DNA of 64,000 nt from Arachis hypogaea (GCF_003086295.3 NC_092039.1:67537649-67601648); one strand, 5' to 3'. Counted from the first letter of the stretch, positions 35,116 to 46,526 are shown. Notes: generated by a model from the letters alone, not told the origin. Numbers and translations are program-made.

Positions 35116-36040
35116 AGATGAAGCTGCTCAAGGTTGTTGAGTCCCATGGTTGACACTTTCCAATTTCTGAATTCTGTTTAAGCTTTTGCTTTATTTACTT
35201 CTTGAATAATCATGCTAGGATAGTTTATGTTTCATGCTTAGTTTTAATTCCTATTTGAAGTCTTTATGATTTTTTTTTACAAGAAAGAAAATGTCATGTA
35301 TTTCAAGTCTTCATTTCAACTTAAATAAAAGTAGAGCTTGTCTCCATAAGAGTTACTGTGAGTTGTGCAAAAACAATAAGAGAGACCAAAGCCAACAGGG
35401 ATCATCAAACAAACTAAGAAATAAGAAACTAAGTGTAGAACCTTGGATGAACTAAAAAGAAAATGAGTCATGGAGAGCAACTAGTCCTAGAAAGTATAAC
35501 AAAGGAAGACTAAGGGGTGTTCCTTAAATATCCATAGAACCAAGAGGTAGTAAGAAATAAAGTCCTAAGGCTCTGAGCATCAACTACTGAGATAAAAAAA
35601 GAAACATTAAAAACCTCAAAAAGAATTAATGATCTTAGTAGATGCTTGTGGTGAAGATGTGTCAAGAAGAGACCTGGGCATGTAAATTCTTAGGGGTATC
35701 TCAACACCTAGCACCCTAAAACCAACTAGTTTGGGAGTGCTAATTGAAAGCCTAATTAAAGGGTTGTGTTGAGATAGAACACTTAGAGTCATGGTCAGGA
35801 AAGGAAAACAACCCTTACTACTTCAAGGTGACAATCAATAGAAAGGACCCCTAAAGCCTATACCTGAGGGAACCCTCAAGGATCCAAGAGCTTTCCATGA
35901 CAATTAAAACACTCATACATGTGTTAGACACTTAGTTTTACTCTTAGTTGTATTGCAATCCTTCAAAGCCAAGGTCTCAAGATATAAAAGTTTACTCACA
36001 TTGATTTGCTTGGGACAAGCAAAGCTTAAGTTTGGTGTTG
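35116..36040 (+). other. Element C 3' untranslated region and priming block
   Basis: No gene seen. It ends GCTTGGGACAAGCAAAG, then CTTAAGTTTGGTGTTG at the LTR start. Confidence 0.6.
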
Positions 36041-36056
36041 TGATGACTTGCATCAT
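36041..36056 (+). repeat. First 16 bp of element C 3' LTR
   Basis: TGATGACTTGCATCAT, a terminal hairpin (TGATG/CATCA). Element E inserted directly after it; the LTR resumes at 51832. Confidence 0.75.
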
Positions 36057-36653
36057 TGATGAGCGGATAATTTGTACGCTTTTTGGCATTGTTTTTAGTA
36101 TGTTTTTAGTATGATCTAGTTAGTTTTTAGTATATTTTTATTAGTTTTTAGTTAAAATTCACTTTTCTGGACTTTACTATGAGTTTGTGTGTTTTTCTAT
36201 GATTTCAGGTATTTTCTGGCTGAAATTGAGGGACCTGAGCAAAAATCTGATTCAGAGACTAAAAAGGACTGCCGATGCTGTTGGATTCTGACCTCCCTGC
36301 ACTCGAAGTGGATTTTCTGGAGCTACAGAAGCCCAATTGGCGCGCTCTCAACGGCGTTGGAAAGTAGACATCCTGGGCTTTCCAGCAATATATGATAGTT
36401 CATACTTTGCTCAAGCTTTGATGGCCCAAACCGGCGTTCAAAGTCACCCTCAGAATTCCCAGCGTTAAACGCTGGAACTGGCACAAGAATGGGAGTTAAA
36501 TCCCCAAACTGGCACCAAAGCTGGCGTTTAACTCCAAGAGGAGTCTCTACACGAAAATGCTTCATTGCTCAGCCCAAGCACACACCAAGTGGGCCCGGAA
36601 GTGGATTTTTATGTCATTTACTCATCTCTGTAAACCTTAGGTAACTAGTTCTC

Positions 36654-36661
36654 TATAAGTA
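36654..36661 (+). promoter_or_regulatory. TATA box of element E 5' LTR
   Basis: TATAAGTA, at the position of TATAAATA in element D. Confidence 0.6.
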
Positions 36662-37718
36662 GGACCTTTTGCTATTGTATTTGAGGCTTCTAATCTTCGG
36701 ATCTTTGGAATCTCTTTCTTTAGATCTTAGATCATTGGGAGGCTGGCCATTCGGCCATGCCTAGACCTTGTTCTTATGTATTTTCAACGGTGGAGTTTCT
36801 ACACACCATAGATTAAGGTGTGGAGCTCTGCTGTACCTCGAGTATTAATGCAATTACTATTGTTCTTCTATTCACTTCCGCTTGTTCTTGTTCTAAGATA
36901 TCACTTGTTCTTCAACTTGATGAATGTGATGAACCATGAAACTCATCAACATTCTCACCTATGAACGTGTGACTGACAACCACCTCCGTTCTACCTTCGA
37001 TTGAGTGAATATCTCTTGGATTCCTGATACACGATGCATGGTTGATCGCCTGACAACCGAGTGCTCGCCTGACAACCGAGCCAGCCATTCCGTGAGATCA
37101 GAGTCTTCGTGGTATAGGCTAGAACTGATGGTGGCATTCAAGAAAATCCGGAAGGTCTAACCTTGTCTGTGGTATTCTGAGTAGGATTCAATGATTGAAT
37201 GACTGTGACGTGCTTCAAACTCCTGAGGGCGGGGCGTTAGTGACAGACGCAAAAGAATCACTGGATTCTATTCCGGCCTGATCGAGAATCGACAGATGGA
37301 TAGCCGTGCCGTGACAGGGTGCGTTGAACATTTCCACTGAGAGGATGGGAGGTAACCATTGACAACGGTGAAACACTTGCTTGAGCTTGCCATGGAAAGG
37401 AGTAAGAAGGATTGGATGAAGATAGTAGGAAAGCAGAGAGACGGAAGGAACCAGCATCTTCATACTCTTATCTGAAATTCCTACCAATGAATTACATAAG
37501 TATCTCTATCTTTATCTTTATGTTTTATTCGTATATCACCATACCCACATGAGTTTGCCTGACTAAGATTTACAAGGTGACCATAGCTTGCTTCATACCA
37601 ACAATCTCTGTGGGATCGACCCTTACTCGCGTAAGGTTTATTACTTGGACGACCCAGTACACTTGCTGGTTAGTTGTGCGAAGTTGTGTTTATGCCATGG
37701 TATTGAACACCAAGTTTT

Positions 37719-37736
37719 TGGATTCATTACCGGGGA
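37719..37736 (+). other. Fossil primer-binding site inside the E LTR
   Basis: TGGATTCATTACCGGGGA matches the tRNA-Asp site at 13 of 18 positions and is preceded by CACCAAGTTT, the usual LTR end plus spacer. The same copy sits in the 3' LTR at 51766-51783. Confidence 0.7.
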
Positions 37737-37785
37737 TTATTTGAGTTGTGAAAAGTATTGATCACAATTTCGCGCACCAAGTTTT

Positions 37786-37803
37786 TGGCGCCGTTGCCGG
37801 GGA
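37786..37803 (+). other. Element E primer-binding site (tRNA-Asp)
   Basis: TGGCGCCGTTGCCGGGGA, exact complement of the plant tRNA-Asp 3' end, 6 nt after the LTR. Confidence 0.95.
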
Positions 37804-37909
37804 TTGTTGAGTTTGGACAACTGAAGGTTCATCTTGTGCTTAGATTAGGTATTTTTTTTTTCAGAATTCTTAAGAATGAATTCTAGAGTTTCATGATGAT
37901 CTGTTGAAA

Positions 37910-38116
37910 TCTGGCTGGCTGTGAAGCCATGTCTAATTTCATTGGACCGAGGTTTCAACTTATCATCACAAGAGCTTGTTGATTTCTATCAATCTTGCTT
38001 TTGGAGCAGTGATCTGCTAAGGCTTGGCTGGCCTTTGGCCATGTCTAGTGTTTTGGACCGAAGCTTTCTTTGAAAGTTTGGCTGGCTGTAAAGCCATGTC
38101 TAATTCCTGGACCGGA
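37910..38116 (+). repeat. Three leader hairpin repeats derived from an LTR motif
   Basis: Three units start near 37911, 38024 and 38079. Each has GGCTGGC, a short loop, GCCATGTCTA, then TTGGACCG or CTGGACCG. They match the LTR motif GGCTGGCCATTCGGCCATGCC followed by TAGACC near 36741. Each can fold as a GGC(T)GGC/GCCATG(T)C-type stem. Confidence 0.7.
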
Positions 38117-39410
38117 GTCTTAGACTAGCATTGCACTGATTCCTGGAATTCTCATTAAGAACTTTGATATTTTTGTTTTCTTTTCCACTTAATTTTCGAA
38201 AAAAAAAAACACAAAAAAAAATTTTTACAAAATCATAAAATCCAAAAATATTTCTTGTTCGAGTCTAGTGTCTCATGTTAAGTTTGGTGTCAATTGCATG
38301 CATTCATTCATGTGTCTTAAGGATCTTCAAGTAATTCTTGATGATTTCTTACTTTGATCTTTAAATTCTCTTGACTTGAGTGTTTATGTGTCCCATATGC
38401 ATTCTCATTAGTGTCAGTAGTATACAAACTGCTAAGTTTGGTGTCTTGCATGCATTGTTATTTGATTTTAGTTGCATTTTGATTATTCCTTACTATTAAA
38501 AATCCAAAAATATTTTTAATTTGTGTCTTTTCAAGTCCATAAAACAGAGAATTGAAGATTCAGAACATACAGCAGAGGAAATGCACAGAAAAAGCTGGGC
38601 GTTCAAAACGCCCAGTGAAGAAGGACAGACTGGCGTTTAAACGCCAGCCAGGGTACCTGGTTGGGCGTTTAACGCCCAAAAGGGTAGCATTTTGGGCGTT
38701 AAACGCCAGAATGTGCACCATTCTGGGCGTTTAACGCCAGGATGGCACAAGAGCGAAGATTTTGTTTTCAAATCAATTTTTTTTCAAGTTTTCAAAATTT
38801 TTCAAAATCAAATCTTTTTCAAATCAATCTTTTCAATCAAATCTTTTTCAAAATTAATTTCTTTCCATTTTTAAAGATACTTGCTATCAATTAATAATTT
38901 GATTCAACATTCCAAGTATGTTGCCTTTTCTGTTGAGAAAGGTTTAATGTTTGAATCATATCTTTTCTTGATAGCCAAGTCATTAATTTTCAAAATCAAA
39001 TCTTTTTCAAATCATATCTTCTCAATCACATTTTTTAAAACTAATCATATCTTCTTAACCACATCTTTTTCAAAATAGTTTTCAATCAAATCTTTTTGAT
39101 TTCTAATTTCAAAACCTTTTTCAAAAATCACTTGATTTCTTTCCCACTCTTATTTTCGAAAATCAATTAGTGTTTTTCAAAATGTTCTCAAAATCTTTTA
39201 CTTAATTTTCGAAAATTACTTCCCTTCTTCTCACATCCTTCTATTATTGGACTAACACTATTCCTTAATGCACAATTCGAACTCCATCTTCTTTGATAAG
39301 TTCGAATTCTTCTACTTCTGCCTTCTATTTTTCTTTTCCTCTGACACCTCAAGGAATCTCTATACTGTGACATAGAGGATTCTACATTATCTTGTTCTCT
39401 TCTCTTTCTT
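38117..39410 (+). other. Element E leader, remainder
   Basis: No gene. AAGTTTGGTGT at 38280-38290 and 38434-38444, a palindromic array at 38595-38742, then a U-rich stretch of TTTTCAAAATC type as in element D. Confidence 0.65.
38595..38742 (+). repeat. Palindromic array in element E leader
   Basis: Four or five units such as CTGGCGTTTAAACGCCAG, GGGCGTTTAACGCCC and CTGGGCGTTTAACGCCAG, about 30 bp apart. Confidence 0.88.
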
Positions 39411-40086
39411 ATGAGCAGGAGCAAGGATAAAAGCATTCTTATTGAGGCTGATCCTGAACCTGAAAGGACCTTGAAGAGAAGGCTAAGAGAAACCAAGGCA
39501 CAACTCTCTGTAGAGGACCTAACAGAAATCTTCAAAGAAGAAGAACCCATGGCAGCCGAAAACAACAACAATGCCAACAATGCAAGGAAGGTGCTGGGTG
39601 ACTTTACTACACCTACTCCCGATTTCTATGGGAGAAGCATCTCTATCCCTGCCATTGGAGCAAACAACTTTGAGCTTAAGCCTCAATTAGTTTCTCTAAT
39701 GCAACAGAATTGCAAGTTCCATGGACTTCCATTGGAAGATCCTCATCAGTTCTTAGCTGAATTCTTGCATGGATGAATCCATCATCCTTGGCAGACCCTT
39801 CCTAGCCACAGCAAAGGCTGTGATTGATGTTGATAGAGGAGAGTTGATCATTCAAGTGAATGAAGAATCCTTGGTGTTTAAGGCTCAAGGATATCCCTCT
39901 GTCACCATGGAGAGGAAGCATGAAGAGCTCCTCTCAACACAGAGCCGCCCCCACAGTCAAACTCTAAGTTTGGTGTTGGGAGGCCACAACCAAATTCTAA
40001 GTTTGGTGTTGAACCCCCACATTCAAACTCTAAGTTTGGTGTTGGGAGGTTCCAACATTGCTCTGAGCATCTCTGAGGCTCTATGA
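39411..40086 (+). pseudogene. Element E gag-pro with large internal deletion
   Basis: Starts MSRSKDKSILIEADPEPE and runs through NNFELKPQLVSLMQQ to residue 121, where it ends in TGA (39774-39776). The sequence jumps directly from FLAEFL (gag) to ESIILGRPFLATAKA (end of protease), which are about 1.7 kb apart in element D, and the two halves are in different frames. The protease tail runs to TGA at 40084-40086. It carries three AAGTTTGGTGT copies, read as LSLVL here but as KFGV in element D. Confidence 0.9.
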
Positions 40087-40095
40087 GAGCCCTCT

Positions 40096-40142
40096 GTCAA
40101 GCTACTGACATTAAAGAAGCGCTTGTTGGGAGGCAACCCAAT
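40096..40142 (+). promoter_or_regulatory. 47-nt two-hairpin conserved block, element E
   Basis: GTCAAGCTACTGAC to GTTGGGAGGCAACCCAAT, 9 nt after the stop. It is intact although the gene in front of it is deleted. Confidence 0.75.
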
Positions 40143-40281
40143 GTTATATTTTATATATTTTTTCTTTGTTATTTTATGTTTTCTGTAGGTTGATGATCAT
40201 GAGAAGTCACAAAATCAATGAAAAAAGCAAAAATAGAATGAAAAGCAGAAAGAAAAACAGCACACCCTGGAGGAGAATGTG

Positions 40282-40453
40282 CTGGCGTTTAAACGCCAGT
40301 AAGGCTAGCTGTTGGGCATTTAACGCCCAGTCTGGCACCATTCTGGGCGTTTAACGCCAGAAAGGGGCACCAGACTGGCGTTAAACGCCAGAAAAGGGTA
40401 AGAAGCTGGCGTTAAAAGCCAGAAATGGGCACCAGCCCGGCGTTTAACGCCAG
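40282..40453 (+). repeat. Internal palindromic array between the ORFs of element E
   Basis: About six units of CTGGCGTTTAAACGCCAG and CTGGGCGTTTAACGCCAG type at a spacing of about 30 bp, in the same place as the array of element D. Confidence 0.88.
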
Positions 40454-40952
40454 AATTGGCTAAAAACGCAATTTTGCTTGCCATTTGGTGCAGGGATGAC
40501 TTTTCCTTGACACCTCAGGATCTGTGGACCCCACAGGATCCCCACCTACCCTACCACTCTCTCTCTTCTTCTTCACCCATTCACCAATCACCTCAACACT
40601 TCTTCCCCAAAAACCCTTCACCTATCAAATCCCATCTTTCTCTTCACCACTCACATCCATCCTTCATAAAACCCCACCATTCAAATTCAAACCACTTTCC
40701 CACCCAAACCCACCCATACATGGCTGAACATCACCCTTCCCCCTCTCCTATATAAACCCATCTTCACTCCTTCATTTTCACACAACCTAAACACTACTTC
40801 TCCCCCTTCTTGGCCGAACACAAAAGCCATTCCCTTCTTTATCATTTCTTCTTCTTCTTCTACTCTCTTCTTTCTTATTTTGCTCGAGGACGAGCAAACC
40901 CTTTAAGTTTGGTGTGGTAAAAGCATTGCTTTTTGTTTTTCCATAACCATTT
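40454..40952 (+). other. Spacer before second ORF of element E
   Basis: Pyrimidine-rich, C-rich stretch with ACCCCACAGGATCCCCACC-like repeats, TATATAAACCC near 40750 and AAGTTTGGTGT at 40905-40915, 38 nt before the ATG. The internal TATATAAA might be a second promoter driving the second ORF; this is an inference only. Confidence 0.5.
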
Positions 40953-42077
40953 ATGGCATCCAAGGCCGGAGAAACCTCTAGAAAGAGGAAAGGGAAGGCA
41001 AAAGCTTCCATCTCCGAGTCATGGGAGATGGAGAGATTCATCTCAAGGGTGCATCAAGACCACTTCTATGAAGTTGTGGCCTTGAAGAAGGTGATCCCCG
41101 AGGTCCCTTTTTCACTCAAAAAGAGTGAATATCCGGAGATCCGACATGAGATCCGAAGAAGAGGTTGGGAAGTTCTTACCAACCCCATTCAACAAGTCGG
41201 AATCTTAATGGTTCAAGAGTTCTATGCCAATGCATGGATTACCAAGAACCATGATCAAAGTATGAACCCGGATCCAAAGAATTATCTTACTATGGTTCGG
41301 GGGAAATACTTGGATTTTAGTCCGGAAAGTGTAAGGTTGGCATTCAACTTGCCCATGATGCAAGGAGATGAACATCCTTGCACTAGAAGGGTCAACTTTG
41401 ATCAAAGGTTGGACCAAGTCCTCACAGTCATTTGTGAAGAGGGCGCCCAATGGAAGAGAGATTCAAGAGGAAAGCCGGTTCAATTGAGAAGGCATGATCT
41501 CAAACCCGTGGCTAGGGGATGGTTGGAGTTTATCCAACGCTCAATCATTCCCACTAGCAACCGGTCCGAAGTTACCATAGACCGGGCTATCATGATTCAT
41601 AGCATCATGATTGGAGAAGAAATAGAAGTTCATGAGGTTATATCCCAAGAACTGAATAAGGTGGCGGACAAGTCTTCTACCTTGGCAAGGTTAGCCTTTC
41701 CTCATCTCATTTGTCACCTCTGTTATTCAGTTGGAGTTGACATAGAGGGAGACATTCCCATTGATGAGGACAAGCCCATCACTAAGAAGAGGATGGAGCA
41801 CACAAGAGACCCCATTCATCATGAGATCCCTGAGATGCCTCAAGGGATGCACTTTCCTCCACAAAACTATTGGGAGCAACTAAACACCTCCCTAGGAGAA
41901 TTGAGTTCCAACATGGGACAACTAAGGGTGGAGCATCAAGAACACTCCATCATCCTCCATGAAATTAGAGAAGATCAAAGAATCATGAGAGAGGAGCAAC
42001 AAAGACAAGGAAGAGACATTGAGGAGCTCAAGCACTCCATAGGATCTTCAAGAGGAAGAAAGAGCCGCCATCACTAA
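40953..42077 (+). CDS. Element E second ORF, intact
   Basis: ATG 40953 to TAA 42077, 374 residues. Basic N-terminus (MASKAGETSRKRKGKAKAS), then the conserved core with PEVPFSLKKSEYPEI, EFYANAW, VRGKYLDFSPES and LRRHDLKPVARGW, and a C-terminal coiled coil (about 310-365) ending in a basic tail. It is the same family as the second ORFs of A, B, C and D but shorter, without the E-rich stretch and the GFW end. No membrane segment or signal peptide is visible. It is open although the gag-pro of this copy is ruined, so the second ORF may have stayed useful longer, or chance may have spared it. Confidence 0.85.
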   Translation: MASKAGETSRKRKGKAKASISESWEMERFISRVHQDHFYEVVALKKVIPEVPFSLKKSEYPEIRHEIRRRGWEVLTNPIQQVGILMVQEFYANAWITKNHDQSMNPDPKNYLTMVRGKYLDFSPESVRLAFNLPMMQGDEHPCTRRVNFDQRLDQVLTVICEEGAQWKRDSRGKPVQLRRHDLKPVARGWLEFIQRSIIPTSNRSEVTIDRAIMIHSIMIGEEIEVHEVISQELNKVADKSSTLARLAFPHLICHLCYSVGVDIEGDIPIDEDKPITKKRMEHTRDPIHHEIPEMPQGMHFPPQNYWEQLNTSLGELSSNMGQLRVEHQEHSIILHEIREDQRIMREEQQRQGRDIEELKHSIGSSRGRKSRHH

Positions 42078-42759
42078 GGTGGACCCATTCTTTAATTTCC
42101 TTGTTCTTTATTTTTCTGTTTTTTGAATTTTTTTGGTGCTTATGTTTATCTATGTTTGTGTCTTGTGATCATTAGTGTCTTAGTGTCTATGCCTTAAAGT
42201 TATGAATGTCCTATGAATCCATCACCTTTCTTGAATGAAAAATGTTCTTAATTGAAAAAGAGAAGAATTGCATGAATTTTGAATTTTATAATAGTTTAAT
42301 TATTTTGATGTGGTGGCAATATTTTTGTTCTCTGAATGTATGCTTAAACAGTGCATATGTCTTTTGAATTTGTGGTTCATGAATGTTGGCTCTTGAAAGA
42401 ATGATGAAAAAGGAGACATGTTACTGAGAATCTGAAAACTCATAAAAATGATTCTTGAAGCAAGAAAAGGCAGTGAATACAAAAAAAAAAGGGAGAAAAA
42501 CGAAAAAGAGGAGAAAAGAAAACAAAAAAAAAGAGAGAGAAAAAGAAAAAGAAAGAAATAAAGTTGTGATCCAAGGCAAAAAGAGTGTGTTTAAGAACCC
42601 TGGACACCTCTAGTTGGGGACTCTATCAAAGCTAAGTCACAATCTGAAAAGGTTCACCCAATTATGTGTCTGTGGCATGTATGTATCCGGTGGTAATACT
42701 GGAAGACAGAGTGCTTTGGGCCACAGCCAAGACTCAATAAGAAGCTATGTTCAAGAATC
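42078..42759 (+). other. Element E 3' untranslated region up to element F
   Basis: No gene. A purine-rich run (42480-42565) with AAAAAGAGGAGAAAAG-like sequence. The region resumes after F at 49856-50103. Confidence 0.6.
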
Positions 42760-43657
42760 TGATGGTGTTTTTGTGGAAAAATGAATTTCCAACACACATA
42801 TCCAACCGGCAAGTGTACCGGGTCGCATCAAGTAGTAATAACTCACAAGAGTGAGGTCGATCCCACAGGGATTGATGGATCAAGCAACTTTAGTGGGTGA
42901 TTAGTTTAGTCAAGCTAACATTTAGTGAATTGTGTGAAACTGTAGCCAACAGAATGTAAATTTGCAGGAATTATAAAGTGCAGAAAGTAACTTGCATAGA
43001 AACTTTAAAGAGCAAGAAAATAAAATAGCTAAAACTTAAATTGCAAGAAAAGTAAATTGCATGAAAAGTAAAGGGGGTTGGGTTCTGGAAATTAAAGAAG
43101 GCAATAGATTAAGCAACTAGAAATTTAAATTGCAGAAAATGTAAATGTGCAGGAAATTAAATCAAGCTCAATGTGGACAGAAATGTGAAAGTGTAGAATG
43201 CAGGAAAGGAAATTGCAGAAAAGTAAACGTAGCAGAAGACTGAGATCAATTCTCAAATCTCAAAGAGCATTTGACAATTTCAATGAAACAGTAAAAAAAA
43301 CAGAAGAGTAGCAAAGAGCTCAGCTAAATTGCAAAATAAAATTGATCTCAGGGAATCAAAGAGACTAGAAAACAAGTCTAGATCTCAATCCCTTCCTTGA
43401 TCCAACAGCACACAAGATGCAGGAAAATTAAAGATGAAAGCAGTAAGAGAACTTTGATTCAAATTGCAATTCACTTGAAAGTTTGCAGAAAAAGAACAAG
43501 AGAAATCTTAGACCAAGAGGGAAACAGAATTCCTTCACTCTCAATCCAGATTCAAAACAGAAATGAAAACTAAGAGAGAGATCTCTCAAATCCTAATACT
43601 CCCTAGTGTGCTAGCCTTTTTCTCATCGAGCTCCCCCTCTGAAATGAGAGTGATGCC

Positions 43658-43665
43658 TTTATATA
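43658..43665 (-). promoter_or_regulatory. TATA box of element F 3' LTR
   Basis: TATATAAA on the minus strand; the matching site in the other LTR is 48733-48740. Confidence 0.6.
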
Positions 43666-43870
43666 GGCTTTTCAAAGTGAAAAATGAAAATGAAATTAAA
43701 ACAAATTACAAAAATGAAAATCCTAATTTAATTGATCCATGTGCCTTTGAGTGATGATGTGGGCTTTGCTTGCTTTGGATTTGAGGAGAAATGGGTTTTG
43801 GTTGGCCTTGATTCAATTTGGTGAGGAATTGAATTAAAATGGAATTTTGGCCCATGTTGCTCCCAGGAGG

Positions 43871-44551
43871 CTGCGCTGCCCTTGCGGAGGGCAGGGCAGG
43901 ATTTGGTGCTTGGTGCGTGCATGGTGCGGCTTGGTGCGGTCTTGGTGCGCAGAACGCTGCCCTGCCCTTGCGGAGGGCAGGGCAGAAAAATTTGGTGCGC
44001 CAGAAATGTGCCACGGTGCGCTGCTGGTGCTGCCAGATGATGCTGCGGTGCGCCAGAAGGGTGCCTTGGTGCGCCAGAATTGTGCACCAACAAAATGCTG
44101 CCCTGCCCTCGCGGAGGGCAGGGCAGTGTTTCCACTTTGATGTCCCGAGTTCGAATCCTGGCAGAAACACACGCTACTTAATTTCCTTGGCTTTCTTGGC
44201 ACCAAAGTAAGGCCTAGTTTCTTGCTTTCTCATGGCCCTTAAAGATGCCTTTCGTTCCTGCCTCAATTGTACGCCAAATATGAATTGCTATATATCGTTG
44301 GAAAGCTCTGAATGTCAGCTTTCCAACGCAACTGGAAGCACATCAATTGGACGTCTGTAGCTCAAGTTATAGCCCTTTGAAGGAGGCATGGTCATGCTGT
44401 GAGCGCCCAGATTTTACCTTAGCGACATTCTTGCTTCCAACCTCAATGTGCATCACGATTCTGCCCTGCCCTTGGCAAGGGCAGGGCAGTGTGCGTGCTG
44501 GCTGCTTCCTTCCTTGATTTGGTCATGGGCCACGCTTTTAAAAGCGTGGCC
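43871..44551 (-). repeat. U3 hairpin array, F family
   Basis: Four hairpins with arms CTGCCCTGCCCT and AGGGCAGGGCAG around 4-5 nt loops, and one 24-nt perfect palindrome with arms GGCCACGCTTTT. It is upstream of the F TATA box on the minus strand. Long ORFs on both strands here are by-products of the palindromes. Confidence 0.88.
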
Positions 44552-44780
44552 TAAGGCTCCAAAGTGTACCCCAACTTCAAAGTGTACCCCAAAGCTCTTT
44601 TTTTCTCCTTTTTTTGTGCTTCTTTGCTTCTTTTTCTTCTTATTTTCTACAAGATTTATAAAATTAAAATATCAAGAAAATATATCATTTAAGTACACAA
44701 GAATGCAATATTTAAGCACTAATCATCAATTTCTTGTATGAAAAAGCATAGAAAAATAGGTATATGATGACTTGTCATCA

Positions 44781-46526
44781 CAACACCAAACTTAAACCTT
44801 GCTTGTCCCCAAGCAAGAAAAGAATCATGCAATAGAAATTGACAATCCAAGGTAAGAAGAGTAGCAAGTTAATGTTCATGGCAAGCTAGTTTTCTATGCA
44901 TGCTATAATTACAAAAGAGATGTAAATGATTGATGCTTCTATCTAGCTTATTTTATGAAATCTTTTTCTTATAATTCTTCCTTGAAACAAGCTTTTGATT
45001 TTTTTTTTTTTAGCTTCTCCTTTTGGGTGCTTTGCCCCATGAGTTAATAACAAAGCTACGACTTCTAAATGCTTTGTTTTTAAGTATTACCACTTGATAC
45101 ATAAGCACCACAAGCATTTGAATTAGAGGACTTCATTAAGCTCATTTTTTTCTTTTCTTGACTCTCTAATCATTGATGCTCAGAGCCTTGAGCTTTGAGG
45201 GAGTGCTTTTGCACTTGAGCCTAGCCTTGACTTCTAAGTGTTTTGTTTTCAAGTATTTGGCTTGATACATAAGCACCACAAGCACTTAGCAAATAAATTG
45301 CCATTGGTACTCAGAGCCTTCAGCTTTCTCATTCTTTCCCTTTTTCTTTTCTTGCTTTAATTGCATTTGCTTCTTCAAGGTTTTCATGATTTCAAAAGAT
45401 TTCACAAAATATACTAGATGAAAAACTTCAATTAAATAAAATCCAATGCAATTGAGCAACAATCAATCACACTAGCTTTCCAATACTTGTATGCACATGC
45501 TAAATTCTTCTTTAATTCCTTGTTTGTTTATGATCATGATGCTTTTTGCTTTTGAATTCACAAAACTCAAGTTGGTAGTCATAATGTCACAACAACATAT
45601 TTCAAATCAAATTCAAGCTATGCTTAGTCATACCACACATACATACAGAGAATATAAAGACAATCATGCAATTTAAAGTGCTGGAAACAAAGGAGAGGAA
45701 AAGGAACTTTACAACCTTGTAGTTCATCTTCATTATTATTGTCCTTTTTCTCCAATTCTTCCCTTTCCCTTGCCAACTTAGAGTGCTTGCTCATCCTCAA
45801 GCAACAATTAGAACAATGGCTATGGGGCTAAGATGGATCATGAATGTCTTACACAATGAAATGTTAGTAGCACATGTGTTTTAAGCAAGCAAAAATGAAA
45901 AATAACAATCAAGGCACAAGAGACAGCGACATTTGATTGCAAGCATAAGAAGGTGTGCACAATACTTTGCATAAAGAATAAGTGGCACACCAAACTTAGT
46001 GTGACACTTTCACTTGGAATTGATGCAAGTATCTAATAGATATTGGAACCAAATTTTGTTGCATAGCAACACCAAACTTAGAATGCAATCATATGTCAAT
46101 TTTATTTAAAACAAAACTAAATGAAACTGTTGTATGTTAAAGACAATCACCAAGCCAATAATCTGTCATGAATAAAGCTCTCTTGGTAATGTATTAACAA
46201 ACACAGTAAATAAGCAAACTAAAATGAAAGCATTAAAAACAAAGAATTAACTAAAGTAAACAGAATAACAAAATATCAAACCAAAAGAAAATTAACACTG
46301 CAAAGACATTATAGTTATGCAGACAAGTGGTGTTGCTTGAATGAATTGCATAGAAAATAAGTGGCACACCAAACTTAAAATCTTGGTGTGTCACTTTCAT
46401 TTTTGATTTGATGCAATCATCTAAAAAGATTGAAAACAATTTGTTGCAAGGCAACACCAAACTTAGAATGTAACCATATGCCAATTTATTGAATTTAAAC
46501 AAAGCATAGAAAGAAATGTACCTACA
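44781..46526 (-). other. Element F 3' untranslated region
   Basis: No ORF of note on the minus strand. AAGTTTGGTGT (minus strand) at 44783-44793, 45987-45997, 46069-46079, 46366-46376 and 46454-46464, the first of these abutting the 3' LTR after the GGGGACAAGCAAG block. The place of the second ORF in other elements is empty here. Confidence 0.65.

Larger units (their letters stand above)
36057..37779 (+). repeat. Element E 5' LTR
   Basis: Begins TGATGAGCGGATAATTT and ends TTTCGCGCACCA. Palindromes at 36429-36534, TATAAGTA at 36654-36661, hairpin GGCTGGCCATTCGGCCATGCC near 36741, conserved terminal hairpin at 37606-37670. The last 67 bp (37713-37779) include a copy of an old primer-binding region. 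Confidence 0.94.
42760..44780 (-). repeat. Element F 3' LTR
   Basis: Read on the minus strand it begins TGATGACAAGTCATCA (terminal hairpin, as in A) and ends ACACCATCA. TATATAAA at 43658-43665. GC-rich hairpins at 43871-43899, 43957-43985, 44098-44126 and 44461-44489, plus a perfect 24-nt palindrome at 44528-44551 (GGCCACGCTT arm). Confidence 0.93.

Noticed and set aside
43706..44210. Overlapping ORFs of 97-154 codons on both strands in the F LTRs (again at 48781-49285)
   Set aside because: They arise from GC-rich hairpins that lack stops on either strand. They are within LTRs, have no coding motifs and are repetitive.
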